The translations under genes were made by a program, and so were the position numbers. Shown piece after piece: positions 17,061 to 26,594 of a stretch of 34,408 bases of DNA; positions within the stretch are counted from its first letter, which is position 1; every line of letters begins with the position of its first letter. The notes under the pieces are model-generated. The model had not been told where the DNA came from, did not search any database, and saw only the letters and a program-made list of their open reading frames with translations. This stretch comes from Phycisphaeraceae bacterium (GTDB taxonomy: Bacteria; Planctomycetota; Phycisphaerae; Phycisphaerales; Phycisphaeraceae): NCBI GenBank assembly GCA_002716625.1, contig PBAS01000043.1, forward strand, positions 1 through 34,408, read 5' to 3'.

Positions 17061-19286
17061 TCAATTGGGGGCCCTTTGGGCGGTATTGGGTGTTGTAGAA
17101 ACTTGGTTATTGCCACTTACAACGAGTATTTTGTCCTGACCAGTGACCATCAACTGTTTACCATTACCCATGGAAATTTTTGGATGCCGCAGGGGTGCGC
17201 CAAGGTCTGGCAAATCGTACTGATCAATAGCCGAGCTACTAGTACGCTCGAGTACATTCATATAGCGATACAGTGAAGGTCCGCTTGTAATGAATATCTG
17301 TCCATGATTGGCGATGAGGCTACCTGTTTCATGTATTTGATGATGTTGCAAAACAACCATTTCAGGAAGACTCACTTCTAGAAGTGAGGTGCCATTAACG
17401 ATCAGTAGGCTTTTACTATCAGGTGCCATATGGTGGTAAAAAAAAGCACCCGCGCCATCCAACTCAAGTTCGCCAAGGACCTTCATGGTGACCCCATCGA
17501 TTAAGCGAAATAAAACTTTAGGGCCATCCGTTTGAGCTATACATAGCACATTGCGATCAAGCGCCATGAAATGTCTTGCATCAGTCCAGCCTGGGCCAGT
17601 CAGCACTCGCTTGGTCAAACCTGTAGATGGATCAATTAGGCGTGGTGAAAAAAGTGGATTGGTAAACGGCACGACCAGTCCCGCCTGGATCAAAATTGGC
17701 CTTGGAACTAAGCTTGAAGATAGATGATTAATCTGTCGACCGTCTTTGGCATTGTGACCCGGCAGTGGAACGCGATCTGGTGGTAATTTGGCAAGCCAGA
17801 TTGGTGAACCATCACGACAGTTTAGCGCGGCTAATACTCCTAATTGGTCGTGGGCATACAATCTGGTCCCATCGACAATCATGGTCATTGGTTCGTCTGA
17901 ATATGCCAAATGGTTTGGTTTGGCGCTGACTACATGACGCCGCCAGAGCATTCTGCCTGTAGCAGGATCAATTGCTGCGATATAGGAATCATGGAATTGT
18001 GAACTTTGTGTTCGCCGGATTCCAACGATAATAGATTGGCCAAAACGGATCGGAGTGCCACGGAATTGTGCGTGAGTCAGTGGTGGGCCTAGGTCACCCG
18101 GTTCGATCTTCCAGCGGATGCGACCATCAGCGTGATTGAGACATACCAAAGCCGACCTTGGCCGTCCATGTTCTGTATGGCTGTTATTTGTGCCAATCAC
18201 CGCTATGAGACTATTCCCAAGAAGGCAGGGTTGACGGGGTTCCTGGCCTGCCTGGCCAGATGTTGCTTGGACACGCTTTTGTAAATCCGGAATTACCTGG
18301 TATTGATTGGGAAATCTCCAATGAATATGCAGAGACCCACGGTCCACAGCCACAATAAAGTCGTCATTTTGAATATACACCGTGTCCTCATCGATCACCG
18401 GCTGTGATAAAAGTTTTCTGAATTTTCGGGACCTTCTCAATGGTTTAAGGCGTAGTGTTACGGATTGTGAACTGATATCTGTGGGGAACAGGTTGATATG
18501 AGACGGTTCATCAAGATGGTTGCCAAGGTATCGACCTCGTCCATTGTCTCGGGTTGTAATATTCGTCGCCACCGATTCCGTGAGGGATGCCTGCCAGGTC
18601 CGCAATAATTCAACTTTTTCCACTTCTCCAAGGGAGGCCAGTGACTGGCTGTGAAGTTCCATGCGAAGTTTCCCCCGGTCACCGAGAAACAATCCGGCAG
18701 TTGCTTGGAGTAGATGAAATTGATTGGTGCGCCCCGATAGCAGCGGATGGCTGATCAAGTCATCCAGCACCATCGCCGCGTCGGCTGGTTCGCCCTGCTC
18801 GAGATGCAGGGATGCTAACGCCAGTGCGGCATCAAGGCCTGATATGCAAGCACCAAACCTGGTCCAAATTCTCTTTAAGGTATGGATGTCGGGTCGTGGA
18901 TATAAAGCTTCAATCAAGAACTGTTCGGCCATTGGTTCATATAGCTTGATATATGTATTAGAAAGCGTCGGGTTGGACAGGACTTGCTGCTGTGCCCAGC
19001 GGTTAGCTGGGATAAAGATATTGTCATTACTTTTGATAAGTTTTGTGGGGTAGTTATCAATAACCTGTTGGTAGGTTCGTGCTGAGCCAGTCAGGCGATT
19101 AGTCCTTTGCAGGACAGCTGCTTTTTCAATCAGTTCCTGTACTGCAGGTGCATTTTCGATATAGATGTGGTCCTGCTGTTGGGAAGCATGGGCCACCACC
19201 GCAACCAGGAGAATAAATGTCCCAATGACTAACGGACAGATATGCGCTTCGAGAACTTGACGGTTGGTTTGGAGCATATCCATCAT
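17061..19286 (-). CDS. Secreted TPR and PQQ-like beta-propeller protein
   Basis: A 741-residue exported protein. The N-terminus has a signal peptide or anchor with hydrophobic core CPLVIGTFILLVAVVAHAS (ending near residue 35). Residues about 50-230 are helical, with TPR-like patterns (AAVLQRTNRLTGSARTYQQVIDNYP, ALALASLHLEQGEPADAAMVLDDL). From about 290 to the end there are PQQ/BamB-like propeller blades: QPVIDEDTVYIQNDDFIVAVDRGSLHIHWRF, DSYIAAIDPATGRMLWRR, TRLYAHDQLGVLAALNCRDGSPIWL. The tryptophan blade motif A-x-D-x-x-T-G-x-x-x-W is clear. Such proteins are common in planctomycetes and are thought to act as periplasmic scaffolds; no catalytic residues for a quinoprotein dehydrogenase are evident. 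It is divergent from the PfkB gene with a 120-bp gap. Function is unknown. Confidence 0.8.
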   Translation of the reverse strand: MMDMLQTNRQVLEAHICPLVIGTFILLVAVVAHASQQQDHIYIENAPAVQELIEKAAVLQRTNRLTGSARTYQQVIDNYPTKLIKSNDNIFIPANRWAQQQVLSNPTLSNTYIKLYEPMAEQFLIEALYPRPDIHTLKRIWTRFGACISGLDAALALASLHLEQGEPADAAMVLDDLISHPLLSGRTNQFHLLQATAGLFLGDRGKLRMELHSQSLASLGEVEKVELLRTWQASLTESVATNITTRDNGRGRYLGNHLDEPSHINLFPTDISSQSVTLRLKPLRRSRKFRKLLSQPVIDEDTVYIQNDDFIVAVDRGSLHIHWRFPNQYQVIPDLQKRVQATSGQAGQEPRQPCLLGNSLIAVIGTNNSHTEHGRPRSALVCLNHADGRIRWKIEPGDLGPPLTHAQFRGTPIRFGQSIIVGIRRTQSSQFHDSYIAAIDPATGRMLWRRHVVSAKPNHLAYSDEPMTMIVDGTRLYAHDQLGVLAALNCRDGSPIWLAKLPPDRVPLPGHNAKDGRQINHLSSSLVPRPILIQAGLVVPFTNPLFSPRLIDPSTGLTKRVLTGPGWTDARHFMALDRNVLCIAQTDGPKVLFRLIDGVTMKVLGELELDGAGAFFYHHMAPDSKSLLIVNGTSLLEVSLPEMVVLQHHQIHETGSLIANHGQIFITSGPSLYRYMNVLERTSSSAIDQYDLPDLGAPLRHPKISMGNGKQLMVTGQDKILVVSGNNQVSTTPNTAQRAPN

Positions 19287-19406
19287 TCTAAGTTACCTGC
19301 GTTGGAGTTTTATGGCACGGTGACTTAGGGATTGGATCCGCGATCCAGAAATTGCCACGATGGGGGATTTCCAAGATTCCACCTACGTTGATAAGCTGGG
19401 AAGTTC

Positions 19407-20318
19407 ATGGAGTATCAGTTTCATATCGTTGGTTTAGGTGAAGCATTATTCGATATCTTCTCGAATCGTCAGGTATTGGCTGGGGCTCCGTTGAATACCG
19501 CAGTTCATGCTCATCAACTGGCCAGTGCCCACGGAGGCTGCGGTGTGGTGGTTAGTCGTGTGGGCCAGGATGAACTAGGTGCCAGAGTACGCAATGAAAT
19601 CGCCGGGTTCGGTATGTCGATAGACTATCTGCAGGATGATCCAGATCATCCTACCGGCAAGGTCTATGTGACGGTGGATGATGACGGTCAACCAGACTAC
19701 GAGATAGTTGAGGGTGTGGCATGGGACTGGTTACAGTGGGATCCAGAGACCGTAGAGATCGCGCATCGGTGCGATGTCGTCTGTTTTACCAGTCTTGCTC
19801 AGCGTGTTGGGCAATCTCGAAATACAATTTGGCGATTTCTAACCGAGGCACGCGGTGCGGAGAAAATATTTGACCTGACACTTCGTCAGCACTATTACAA
19901 CCAAAACATTCTTCGACGAAGTTGTGAATTGGCAACGATCGTCAAGCTGAATCTGGACGAGTTGGACGTTCTGGCAATTGAGATCAATCTGCATGGCGAC
20001 AGCGTGGACGATAAGGCCAAGGCGTTGCTGTGTCGATATGATCTGCGTTTGGTGGTTTTGACACGTGGCAAGGACGGTACGGTGATCTATACGCCGTCAC
20101 ATCGCTTTGAGGGTGTGCCAGCAAGCTGCAAGCCGGTTGAAGGCGCTGATACGGTGGGGGCTGGCGATGCTTGTACTGCCTCCATTGCAGTTGGTCTGGC
20201 ACTTCAGATGCCACTGCAGAAGATTGCTGATCTGGCGAACCAAGCAGGAGCCTTTGTCGCATCCGTGCCGGGTTCAACACCGACGCTGCCGGAATCAATA
20301 CTTGGCATTGTAAAATAG
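19407..20318 (+). CDS. PfkB family carbohydrate kinase, fructokinase-like
   Basis: Ribokinase-fold sugar kinase, 303 residues. The N-terminal substrate region reads GLGEALFDIFSNRQVLAGAPLNTAVHAHQLA, close to the fructokinase pattern GGAPANFAYHAxxLG. The C-terminal PfkB signature is GADTVGAGDACTAS, with D162 of the DTVGAGD motif type as catalytic base. VVLTRGKDGTVIY is the ATP-proximal strand. The ATG at 19407 is preceded by GGGAAG. The asd gene follows on the same strand after about 106 bp, so read-through is possible, but the functions are not linked. Fructokinase is the best guess; other hexoses or ketoses cannot be ruled out. Confidence 0.85.
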   Translation: MEYQFHIVGLGEALFDIFSNRQVLAGAPLNTAVHAHQLASAHGGCGVVVSRVGQDELGARVRNEIAGFGMSIDYLQDDPDHPTGKVYVTVDDDGQPDYEIVEGVAWDWLQWDPETVEIAHRCDVVCFTSLAQRVGQSRNTIWRFLTEARGAEKIFDLTLRQHYYNQNILRRSCELATIVKLNLDELDVLAIEINLHGDSVDDKAKALLCRYDLRLVVLTRGKDGTVIYTPSHRFEGVPASCKPVEGADTVGAGDACTASIAVGLALQMPLQKIADLANQAGAFVASVPGSTPTLPESILGIVK

Positions 20319-20424
20319 ACCATGGATTGCCGAACCCTGGGCGTGTCATTTTGTGGTGTTTAATTACATCGCTATAATCTGCACCCCCAAAAAGCTTCGA
20401 GCGAAAAGAAGAAAAGGGCAAAAA

Positions 20425-21450
20425 ATGTTAAGTGCACCGAACGTAGCAGTTGTTGGAGTCACCGGCGCGGTTGGAGAGGAATTTCTGGCAATCCTTGCGG
20501 AGCGGAATTTCCCGATTGGCGACCTTAAGCTGTTAGCTTCCAAGCGTAGTGCCGGAAAGAAGATTGAATATCAGGGCAAGATATTTACGGTCGAGGAGCT
20601 CACGGAAGACAGTTTTGACGGCGTCGACTTGGCGCTTTTTAGTGCTGGCAGCTCGGCGAGTAAGAAGTATGCACCGGTTGCATCCGAGGTCGGCGCAACT
20701 GTCGTGGATAATAGTTCCGCCTTTCGTATGACTGATGGAATTCCCCTGGTGGTGCCTGAGGCGAATGCAGATACGATCAAGGGGATCGAACTTGGCAAAG
20801 GGGGTATCATCGCCAATCCCAATTGCTCGACGATCATTATGTTGGTGCCGGTCACGCCGTTGCATCGATTGGCACATGTAAAGCGGATGGTGGTGAGTAC
20901 CTACCAGTCGGCGAGTGGGGCTGGTCGGGCCGCCATGATGGAACTGGATAGTCAGACGAGGCAGGTACTCGATGGAAAACCTCCGGAATGCAAGTTGTTT
21001 CCGCAGCAGTATGCATTTAACCTTTTCAGCCATAATTCAGATATTGGCGAGGAGGGCTATAATACTGAAGAACTGAAGATGGTTTACGAGACACACAAAA
21101 TCTGGGGTGATGACAGCATCAAAATTACCGCTACATGTGTCCGGGTTCCCGTCATGCGGGCTCACTCTGAGAGTATCAATCTCGAATTCGAGGATCCGAT
21201 TGATGAAAAGATCGCCAGCGAGACGCTAAAGGCGGCTCCGGGGATCACGGTGATTGATGATCGGGACAATAACCGCTTCCCCACTCCATTGGATGCGTCC
21301 GGAAAAGATGATGTTTTGGTCGGTCGAATCCGCAATGATATCAGCCGTGAGGGCGATGGGGCTTGTGGGCTGGATATCTTCGTTTGTGGAGATCAGCTTC
21401 GCAAAGGTGCTGCACTCAATGCCGTTCAGATTGCGGAACTACTCCTGTAA
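20425..21450 (+). CDS. asd: Aspartate-semialdehyde dehydrogenase
   Basis: NADPH-dependent enzyme that makes aspartate semialdehyde from aspartyl phosphate, the branch point to lysine, diaminopimelate, methionine and threonine. The 341-residue product has the nucleotide-binding GVTGAVGEEFL near residue 11, the active-site cysteine C134 in IANPNCSTI, and the substrate-binding stretches VVSTYQSASGAGRAAMMEL and CVRVPVMRAHSESI. The longest frame starts at 20353, but the ATG at 20425 has the strong ribosome-binding site AAAGGG and gives the family N-terminus. It is convergent with clpC, 108 bp from its stop. No terminator with a T-tract was seen between them. Confidence 0.97.
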   Translation: MLSAPNVAVVGVTGAVGEEFLAILAERNFPIGDLKLLASKRSAGKKIEYQGKIFTVEELTEDSFDGVDLALFSAGSSASKKYAPVASEVGATVVDNSSAFRMTDGIPLVVPEANADTIKGIELGKGGIIANPNCSTIIMLVPVTPLHRLAHVKRMVVSTYQSASGAGRAAMMELDSQTRQVLDGKPPECKLFPQQYAFNLFSHNSDIGEEGYNTEELKMVYETHKIWGDDSIKITATCVRVPVMRAHSESINLEFEDPIDEKIASETLKAAPGITVIDDRDNNRFPTPLDASGKDDVLVGRIRNDISREGDGACGLDIFVCGDQLRKGAALNAVQIAELLL

Positions 21451-21558
21451 ATTTTGAGACAGCCACCGTGATGGGCGCAATCCACTTGGATTATATGTGG
21501 GCAGCCCGTTAAGGGTCTGTCTGGTAATGTCATCCAGTAAGGCGGTCCGTGTGGTTGG

Positions 21559-24078
21559 CTACGTGCTTTCAGCGCCGGCTTGGGCCAGATCTTCTTCGTC
21601 ATCCTTAACGGGTTCGCCTTGAGCGGTCACAAAGCTAAGGTGGTCCTTGCCATCCTCGCGACTGATGTGAATGGTCTGTCCTGACTTGAATTCACCACGA
21701 AGGATTGCTTCGCTGAGCAGGTCTTCAACGTGCTGTTCAATTGCTCGCCGTAAGGGTCGGGCGCCAAAATCAGGGTTATAGCCCTTTTCTACCAGGAAGT
21801 CTCTGGCGTTGTCATCCAGTTTTAGTTCTAAGTCACGTTCGCGCAATCGGTCGTAGACTTTCTGCAGTTCATAATTAACAATGCCATCCAAGTCGTCACG
21901 CGTCAGGGCGCGGAAAACAATCACATCATCAAGACGGTTAATGAACTCTGGCCTGAAGTACCGCTCAATTTCACTGTTGAGCGTCTGTTTCATCTTTGTA
22001 TAGTCAGCCTCGACTGATGGTTTGGAAAACCCAAAGCCGCCTTTGGCCTTGATAAGATCAGCACCAATATTACTTGTCATGATTAGGATGACATTGCGAA
22101 AGTCTACATGCCGTCCAAACGAATCGGTTAGCTGGCCTTCTTCCATGATTTGCAGCAGCATGTTGAATACGTCTGGATGCGCCTTTTCAACCTCATCGAG
22201 CAATACCACTGCATAGGGCCGTCGCCGCACATGCTCAGTTAGCTGGCCACCTTCTTCGTAGCCAACATAACCCGGGGGTGCGCCGATGAGCCGGCTGACA
22301 TTGTGTTTTTCCATGTATTCGCTCATGTCAATGCGGATCAGTGAATCTTCATCACCAAACATGAACTCTGCCAATGTCTTGGATAGATGGGTTTTCCCGA
22401 CGCCGGATGGACCGACGAAGATGAAACTTCCCATGGGACGCTTTGGATCCTTGAGTCCGGATCGGGCTCGACGGATTGCCTTGGAGATCGTCTTGATGGC
22501 TTCGTCCTGGCTGACCACTCGCTTGTGGAGTTCGTCTTCGAGCTTGAGCAGGCGATCCGACTCTTGTTTCTCCAAACGGGTCAGTGGGATGCCGGTCATC
22601 TTGGAGACAACTTCGGCGACGACCTCTTCGTCAACAACGCCATCCACTTCCTTGGCCTTGGCTGACCATTCCTTTTGGATCTCTTCCTTTTTGGTCCGTA
22701 ATGTTTCTGATTGGTCGCGTAGTTCTGCGGCCCGCTCATAGTCAGCCGCTTTGACAGCCTCATCCTTCTCGATGCTCAACCGCTCGATTTGTTCCTCGAT
22801 CTCTGCGAGGTCTGGCGGTTTGCTCATACTTTTGAGTCGGATTCGTGCGCCAGCCTCATCAATCACGTCAATGCTCTTATCCGGTTGCACGCGACCAGTG
22901 ATGTAACGTGTCGATAGCTCGACGGCCTGTTTGATCGCCTCCTCCGTGATCTGAACACGGTGGTGAGCTTCATAACGGTCTCTCAGTCCGGTGAGAATCT
23001 GTATGGATTCCTGTTTGTTAGGGGGTTCAACGAGAATTGTTTGGAATCGACGCTCCAATGCACCATCTTTCTCAATATACTTGCGGTATTCATCGAGCGT
23101 GGTTGCGCCGACGCACTGGATTTCACCGCGGCTTAGTGCCGGCTTGAGTACATTGGACGCATCAATCGCGCCTTCGGCCCCGCCAGCACCAACCAGTGTG
23201 TGTAGCTCATCGATGAAGAGCAGTACATTCTTCGCCCGGCGCACCTCGTTCATGACTGCTTTGATCCGTTCTTCGAACTGGCCACGATATTTAGTGCCGG
23301 CAACCATCATCGCCAGGTCCAGAACCACAATTCGCCGGTCAGTCAGCAGTTCGGGTACATCTTTACCGATGATCTTCTGAGCAAGGCCCTCCACGATCGC
23401 CGTCTTGCCTACCCCGGCTTCACCGAGGAGGACAGGGTTATTCTTTGTACGGCGGCACAGTATCTGAATGAGCCGCTCAATTTCGTCGGCACGTCCAATG
23501 ACCGGGTCAAGCTGACCTTCCCGGGCAAGATCCGTCAGGTCACGTCCAAAGCTGTCCAGTGCGGGAGTCTTGCTCTGCGATTTTTTGCCCGATGGGGAAT
23601 CGCGACCCTCCTTGTCGATCACAGCCTCTTCCGGATCAACACCAGCGCCTAGGAGATTGAGAACCTCTTCGCGTACATCCTCAAGTTTCAAGCCAAGGTT
23701 CATGAGTACTTGTGCTGCTACACCCTCATGTTCACGCAATAGACCGAGCAGTAAGTGCTCGGTGCCCACGTAGTTATGGTTAAGGCTACGGGCTTCTTCA
23801 ATTGCGTATTCAATGACCTTCTTGGCGCGGGGCGTTTGTGGTAACTTGCCCATGGTGACCATGTCAGGTCCACTCTTGACCAGCTTCTCCACTTCAAGGC
23901 GTACCTTGCGTAGATCAACATCTAGATTCTTCAGAACATTTGCGCCGACACCTGAGCCCTCCTTAACGAGGCCAAGCAGGATATGCTCGGTGCCGATGTA
24001 TTCATGATTGAATCGTTGGGCTTCTTGGTTTGCCAAAGCCATCACTTTTCGAGCACGGTCTGTAAATCGTTCAAACAT
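21559..24078 (-). CDS. clpC: ATP-dependent Clp protease ATPase subunit ClpC
   Basis: HSP100 unfoldase that threads proteins into the ClpP chamber. The 839-residue product has two Clp_N repeats (about 1-145, including [12 protein letters not shown] and [12 protein letters not shown]), a first AAA+ domain with Walker A GEAGVGKT at 219-226 and Walker [15 protein letters not shown], and a UVR-type motif with coiled coil at about 420-465 ([20 protein letters not shown]). The second AAA+ domain has Walker [13 protein letters not shown] and Walker [16 protein letters not shown], and a D2-small domain follows. The UVR motif and two domains identify ClpC rather than ClpA or ClpB. An acidic tail ([14 protein letters not shown]) ends it. 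No McsA/McsB or CtsR gene is near, and no CIRCE or CtsR-type operator was seen upstream. Confidence 0.97.
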   Translation of the reverse strand: MFERFTDRARKVMALANQEAQRFNHEYIGTEHILLGLVKEGSGVGANVLKNLDVDLRKVRLEVEKLVKSGPDMVTMGKLPQTPRAKKVIEYAIEEARSLNHNYVGTEHLLLGLLREHEGVAAQVLMNLGLKLEDVREEVLNLLGAGVDPEEAVIDKEGRDSPSGKKSQSKTPALDSFGRDLTDLAREGQLDPVIGRADEIERLIQILCRRTKNNPVLLGEAGVGKTAIVEGLAQKIIGKDVPELLTDRRIVVLDLAMMVAGTKYRGQFEERIKAVMNEVRRAKNVLLFIDELHTLVGAGGAEGAIDASNVLKPALSRGEIQCVGATTLDEYRKYIEKDGALERRFQTILVEPPNKQESIQILTGLRDRYEAHHRVQITEEAIKQAVELSTRYITGRVQPDKSIDVIDEAGARIRLKSMSKPPDLAEIEEQIERLSIEKDEAVKAADYERAAELRDQSETLRTKKEEIQKEWSAKAKEVDGVVDEEVVAEVVSKMTGIPLTRLEKQESDRLLKLEDELHKRVVSQDEAIKTISKAIRRARSGLKDPKRPMGSFIFVGPSGVGKTHLSKTLAEFMFGDEDSLIRIDMSEYMEKHNVSRLIGAPPGYVGYEEGGQLTEHVRRRPYAVVLLDEVEKAHPDVFNMLLQIMEEGQLTDSFGRHVDFRNVILIMTSNIGADLIKAKGGFGFSKPSVEADYTKMKQTLNSEIERYFRPEFINRLDDVIVFRALTRDDLDGIVNYELQKVYDRLRERDLELKLDDNARDFLVEKGYNPDFGARPLRRAIEQHVEDLLSEAILRGEFKSGQTIHISREDGKDHLSFVTAQGEPVKDDEEDLAQAGAEST

Positions 24079-24270
24079 TTCAACACCCTTGTGACAACGC
24101 CTTGGCGCGTGACTGTTATTTGTTGGTGCCCATCGGTCTCTAATCTAGTCTACGAACTTTCTCTAGGTGTGGTGCGGGCGGAGCGAAAATCTTTACTGGA
24201 ACAGCTCCAAGGCTACCAATCACCTATTTATCAAACAACTTGGAATTACTTTCGGCTCATTTTAGGTCAA

Positions 24271-24288
24271 ACGTCATATGGACGTCAT
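24271..24288. repeat. Direct repeat ACGTCAT upstream of clpC
   Basis: ACGTCAT occurs at 24271-24277 and again at 24282-24288, an 11-bp centre-to-centre spacing, about one helical turn. On the minus strand TTGACC (24271-24266) overlaps the first copy and could serve as a -35 box, although no good -10 follows. Two sites on one helix face would suit a dimeric regulator. This is speculative. Confidence 0.22.
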
Positions 24289-24580
24289 TATCGGCAAATT
24301 GATATGGAATTGCAGCCTAAGAATCGCCGCGTATGACCTTGAAAGGGTGTCTATGTGGTGATCTAATCGCTTCAAATCCGTTAACTGGAGCCTCTACAGT
24401 GGGGTAACGTGCAAGGTGGCGGTCTGGCGTGGTCCCCCTTACCCAATAAAAACCTGCTGATCGCCGTTCACTCAGGTCGGCTGCTGGGACTTTCTGGTAT
24501 CGCGCGAGTTTTAACCATCAGCCCACTATGAGGTTGAGCTACTGGCTGGCAATCAGCATGAGACTGTAATTTACCGGTTT

Positions 24581-24600
24581 GTGGTGAGAAAACTCACCAC
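24581..24600. repeat. Perfect 8-bp hairpin downstream of glnS
   Basis: GTGGTGAG (24581-24588), loop AAAA, CTCACCAC (24593-24600) is a perfect inverted repeat about 90 bp past the glnS stop. On neither strand is it followed by a T-tract, so it is not a standard intrinsic terminator. It could stabilise the glnS mRNA 3' end, act in factor-dependent termination, or be a protein-binding dyad. Confidence 0.5.
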
Positions 24601-24689
24601 ATCGTAATCTTTCATGGGTTATAGCGACTGGAGTTGTTTGGGATGGCATATCCCTCCATCCAGTTGAATATACATCATGGGTGTGTGAT

Positions 24690-26378
24690 TTATGGTTTGG
24701 ATTTTTGTTGTACTTTAGCCCATGAATCGCGTAATCCGACCGTGCGGTTGAATACCAGTTTGCCGGGCTCAGAATCAGGATCAACGCAGAAATATCCTTG
24801 TCGCTCAAACTGCATCCTGTATCCAGGGGTGGAGTCAGCCACGGATGGCTCAATCTTACAGGATTCGTAAACCATCAAGGATTCAGGATTAAGATTGGAT
24901 GTGTAGTCCTGTCCTTCTGGGGCATTCTCCGGATCAGGGGCGCTAAAAAGATGCTCATAAGCCCGGACCTGGGCATCAAGGGCATGCTGCGCAGATACCC
25001 AATGAATTGTGCCTTTGACTTTTCGGCCATCAGGTGAGTCGCCACCGCGGGTGGCCGGGTCATATATACAGTGAACTTCCACCACATTTCCAGAATCGTC
25101 CTTCAACACATCCGTACAGGTGATGAAGTAGGCATACCGTAGGCGAACCTCACGGCCGGGCGCCAGACGAAAAAACTTGCGGGGAGCATCTTCGCGAAAG
25201 TCATTCCGCTCGATAAAAAGTTCACGACTAAATGGTACCTGTCGGGTACCGGCGGAAGGGTCTTCAGGATTATTGATTGCGTCAAGAGATTCAACCCGGT
25301 CTTCTGGATAGTTGTCAATAATTACCTTCAGTGGTTGTAGTACGCCCATGACGCGGGGTGCGCGTTTGTTTAAATCCTCGCGTAAACAGTGTTCAAGCAA
25401 TGAAATGTCATCACGGCTTTCACGTTTGGCCACTCCGATCCGTCGACAGAATTCACGGATAGATTCAGGTGTATAGCCACGCCGCCGGAGGCCTGACAAG
25501 GTCGGCATGCGCGGGTCATCCCAGCCGGCAACATGGTCGCCCTCAACCAGTGCATTTAATTTACGTTTGCTCATGACCGTATAGGTCAAGTTGCGTCGAG
25601 CAAACTCGATCTGTTGAGGGTGATAAACATCTAGCTCATCCAAGTACCAGTCATATAGTGGTCTGTGATCTGCATATCCGGTATCACAAAGAGAATGGGT
25701 GACGGTTTCGATCGAATCAGACTGGCCGTGGGTGAAGTCGTACATGGGGTAGATGCACCATTTGTCACCGGTACGATGATGTGGTGTATGAAGAATGCGG
25801 TACATGACCGGATCGCGTAGATTCAGGTTGGGCGATCCCATATCAATCTTGGCCCGTAGCACGCACGCACCTTCAGAAAAATCGCCGGACTTCATGCGAT
25901 CGAATAAGTTTAGATTCTCCTCGATACCACGGTTGCGGTAAGGGCTGTCGATGCCGGGTGAGGTGAGAGTGCCTCGTGTTTCACGGATCTGATCCGGACT
26001 CTGGTCATCGATAAAGGCTTTGCCGGCTTTGATCAACTGTAACGCCCACTGATAGAGAGCATCGAAGTAATCTGAAGCATAATATTCGTGCTCACCCCAA
26101 TCCCATCCCAGCCAGCGGATGTCCGTTTTGATTGCTTCAACGTAGCGGGTCTCTTCCTTGACCGGATTGGTATCGTCAAATCGAAGGTGGCACCTACCAC
26201 CGAATTCAGCTGCTACACCGAAGTTGAGACAGATTGACATGGCATGGCCGATATGTAACTGCCCATTTGGTTCAGGTGGAAAGCGTGTGACAACTCTGCC
26301 GCCCCACTTATTGGCCTTGGTGTCATTGGCGATAATGGTACGGATGAAGTCAGCGGATTGGGGTTCGGCGACAGTCAT
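24690..26378 (-). CDS. glnS: Glutamine--tRNA ligase
   Basis: Class I aminoacyl-tRNA synthetase that charges tRNA-Gln directly. The 562-residue length matches bacterial GlnRS. The HIGH motif is H42-I-G-H45 within [16 protein letters not shown], whose PPEPNG segment marks GlnRS rather than GluRS. The second class I motif appears as VMSKRKL, followed by [21 protein letters not shown], also diagnostic. The C-terminal anticodon-binding beta-barrels include [32 protein letters not shown]. The ATG at 26378 starts it, with AGG about 9 nt upstream. It is divergent from gltX, 216 bp away. GlnRS is patchy in bacteria, and its presence means this lineage need not rely on the amidotransferase route for Gln-tRNA-Gln. 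Confidence 0.97.
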   Translation of the reverse strand: MTVAEPQSADFIRTIIANDTKANKWGGRVVTRFPPEPNGQLHIGHAMSICLNFGVAAEFGGRCHLRFDDTNPVKEETRYVEAIKTDIRWLGWDWGEHEYYASDYFDALYQWALQLIKAGKAFIDDQSPDQIRETRGTLTSPGIDSPYRNRGIEENLNLFDRMKSGDFSEGACVLRAKIDMGSPNLNLRDPVMYRILHTPHHRTGDKWCIYPMYDFTHGQSDSIETVTHSLCDTGYADHRPLYDWYLDELDVYHPQQIEFARRNLTYTVMSKRKLNALVEGDHVAGWDDPRMPTLSGLRRRGYTPESIREFCRRIGVAKRESRDDISLLEHCLREDLNKRAPRVMGVLQPLKVIIDNYPEDRVESLDAINNPEDPSAGTRQVPFSRELFIERNDFREDAPRKFFRLAPGREVRLRYAYFITCTDVLKDDSGNVVEVHCIYDPATRGGDSPDGRKVKGTIHWVSAQHALDAQVRAYEHLFSAPDPENAPEGQDYTSNLNPESLMVYESCKIEPSVADSTPGYRMQFERQGYFCVDPDSEPGKLVFNRTVGLRDSWAKVQQKSKP

Positions 26379-26563
26379 GTATCGCTACCTGTGTTTTGTG
26401 GGCTAGAGGCGGGTTTTCCACCAGTGTGCATAAACCAAGGGGGGAGATATCTTTGTCATCCCACCTCATCCGGTGGAATGTTTCACCAATCAAAGCACCA
26501 GTCTTTTGCATCATCCTCATCGGCTGATCTTCTCCCGTGTCCGGACCATTTTCGTGCAGCGTG

Positions 26564-26587
26564 CTTGAAAACTCAAGTTGCTACAAT
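26564..26587 (+). promoter_or_regulatory. Candidate gltX promoter with short dyad
   Basis: TACAAT (26582-26587, 5 of 6 to the -10 consensus) ends 7 nt before the gltX ATG at 26595. Transcription would therefore start at or next to the start codon, giving a leaderless mRNA. That agrees with the lack of any ribosome-binding site there. Just upstream, CTTGA (26564-26568) and TCAAG (26573-26577) form a small inverted repeat. No convincing -35 was found. Confidence 0.3.
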
Positions 26588-26594
26588 CCGACAA

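Larger units (their letters stand above)
24079..24689. other. Gene-poor stretch between clpC and glnS
   Basis: These 611 bp lie between the clpC start and the glnS stop, both on the minus strand, so they must hold the clpC promoter and any glnS terminator. Visible structure: a CGCCTTGGCG dyad (24098-24107) in the clpC leader, a direct repeat ACGTCAT (24271-24277 and 24282-24288) about 200 bp before clpC, and the perfect hairpin at 24581-24600. A plus-strand frame that ends at 24336 continues from clpC antisense and has no start signal. No tRNA, rRNA or recognisable small RNA was found. Confidence 0.5.

Noticed and set aside
21479..21492. AATCC-ACTT-GGATT hairpin between asd and clpC as a bidirectional terminator
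   Set aside because: Only a 5-bp AT-containing stem with no T-tract on either side.
24169..24336. Possible small plus-strand ORF upstream of clpC
   Set aside because: It continues a frame antisense to clpC, lacks a ribosome-binding site and has no recognisable motif.
24355..24400. TTCAAATCC resembling a tRNA T-loop
   Set aside because: No T-stem, acceptor stem or anticodon arm can be folded around it.
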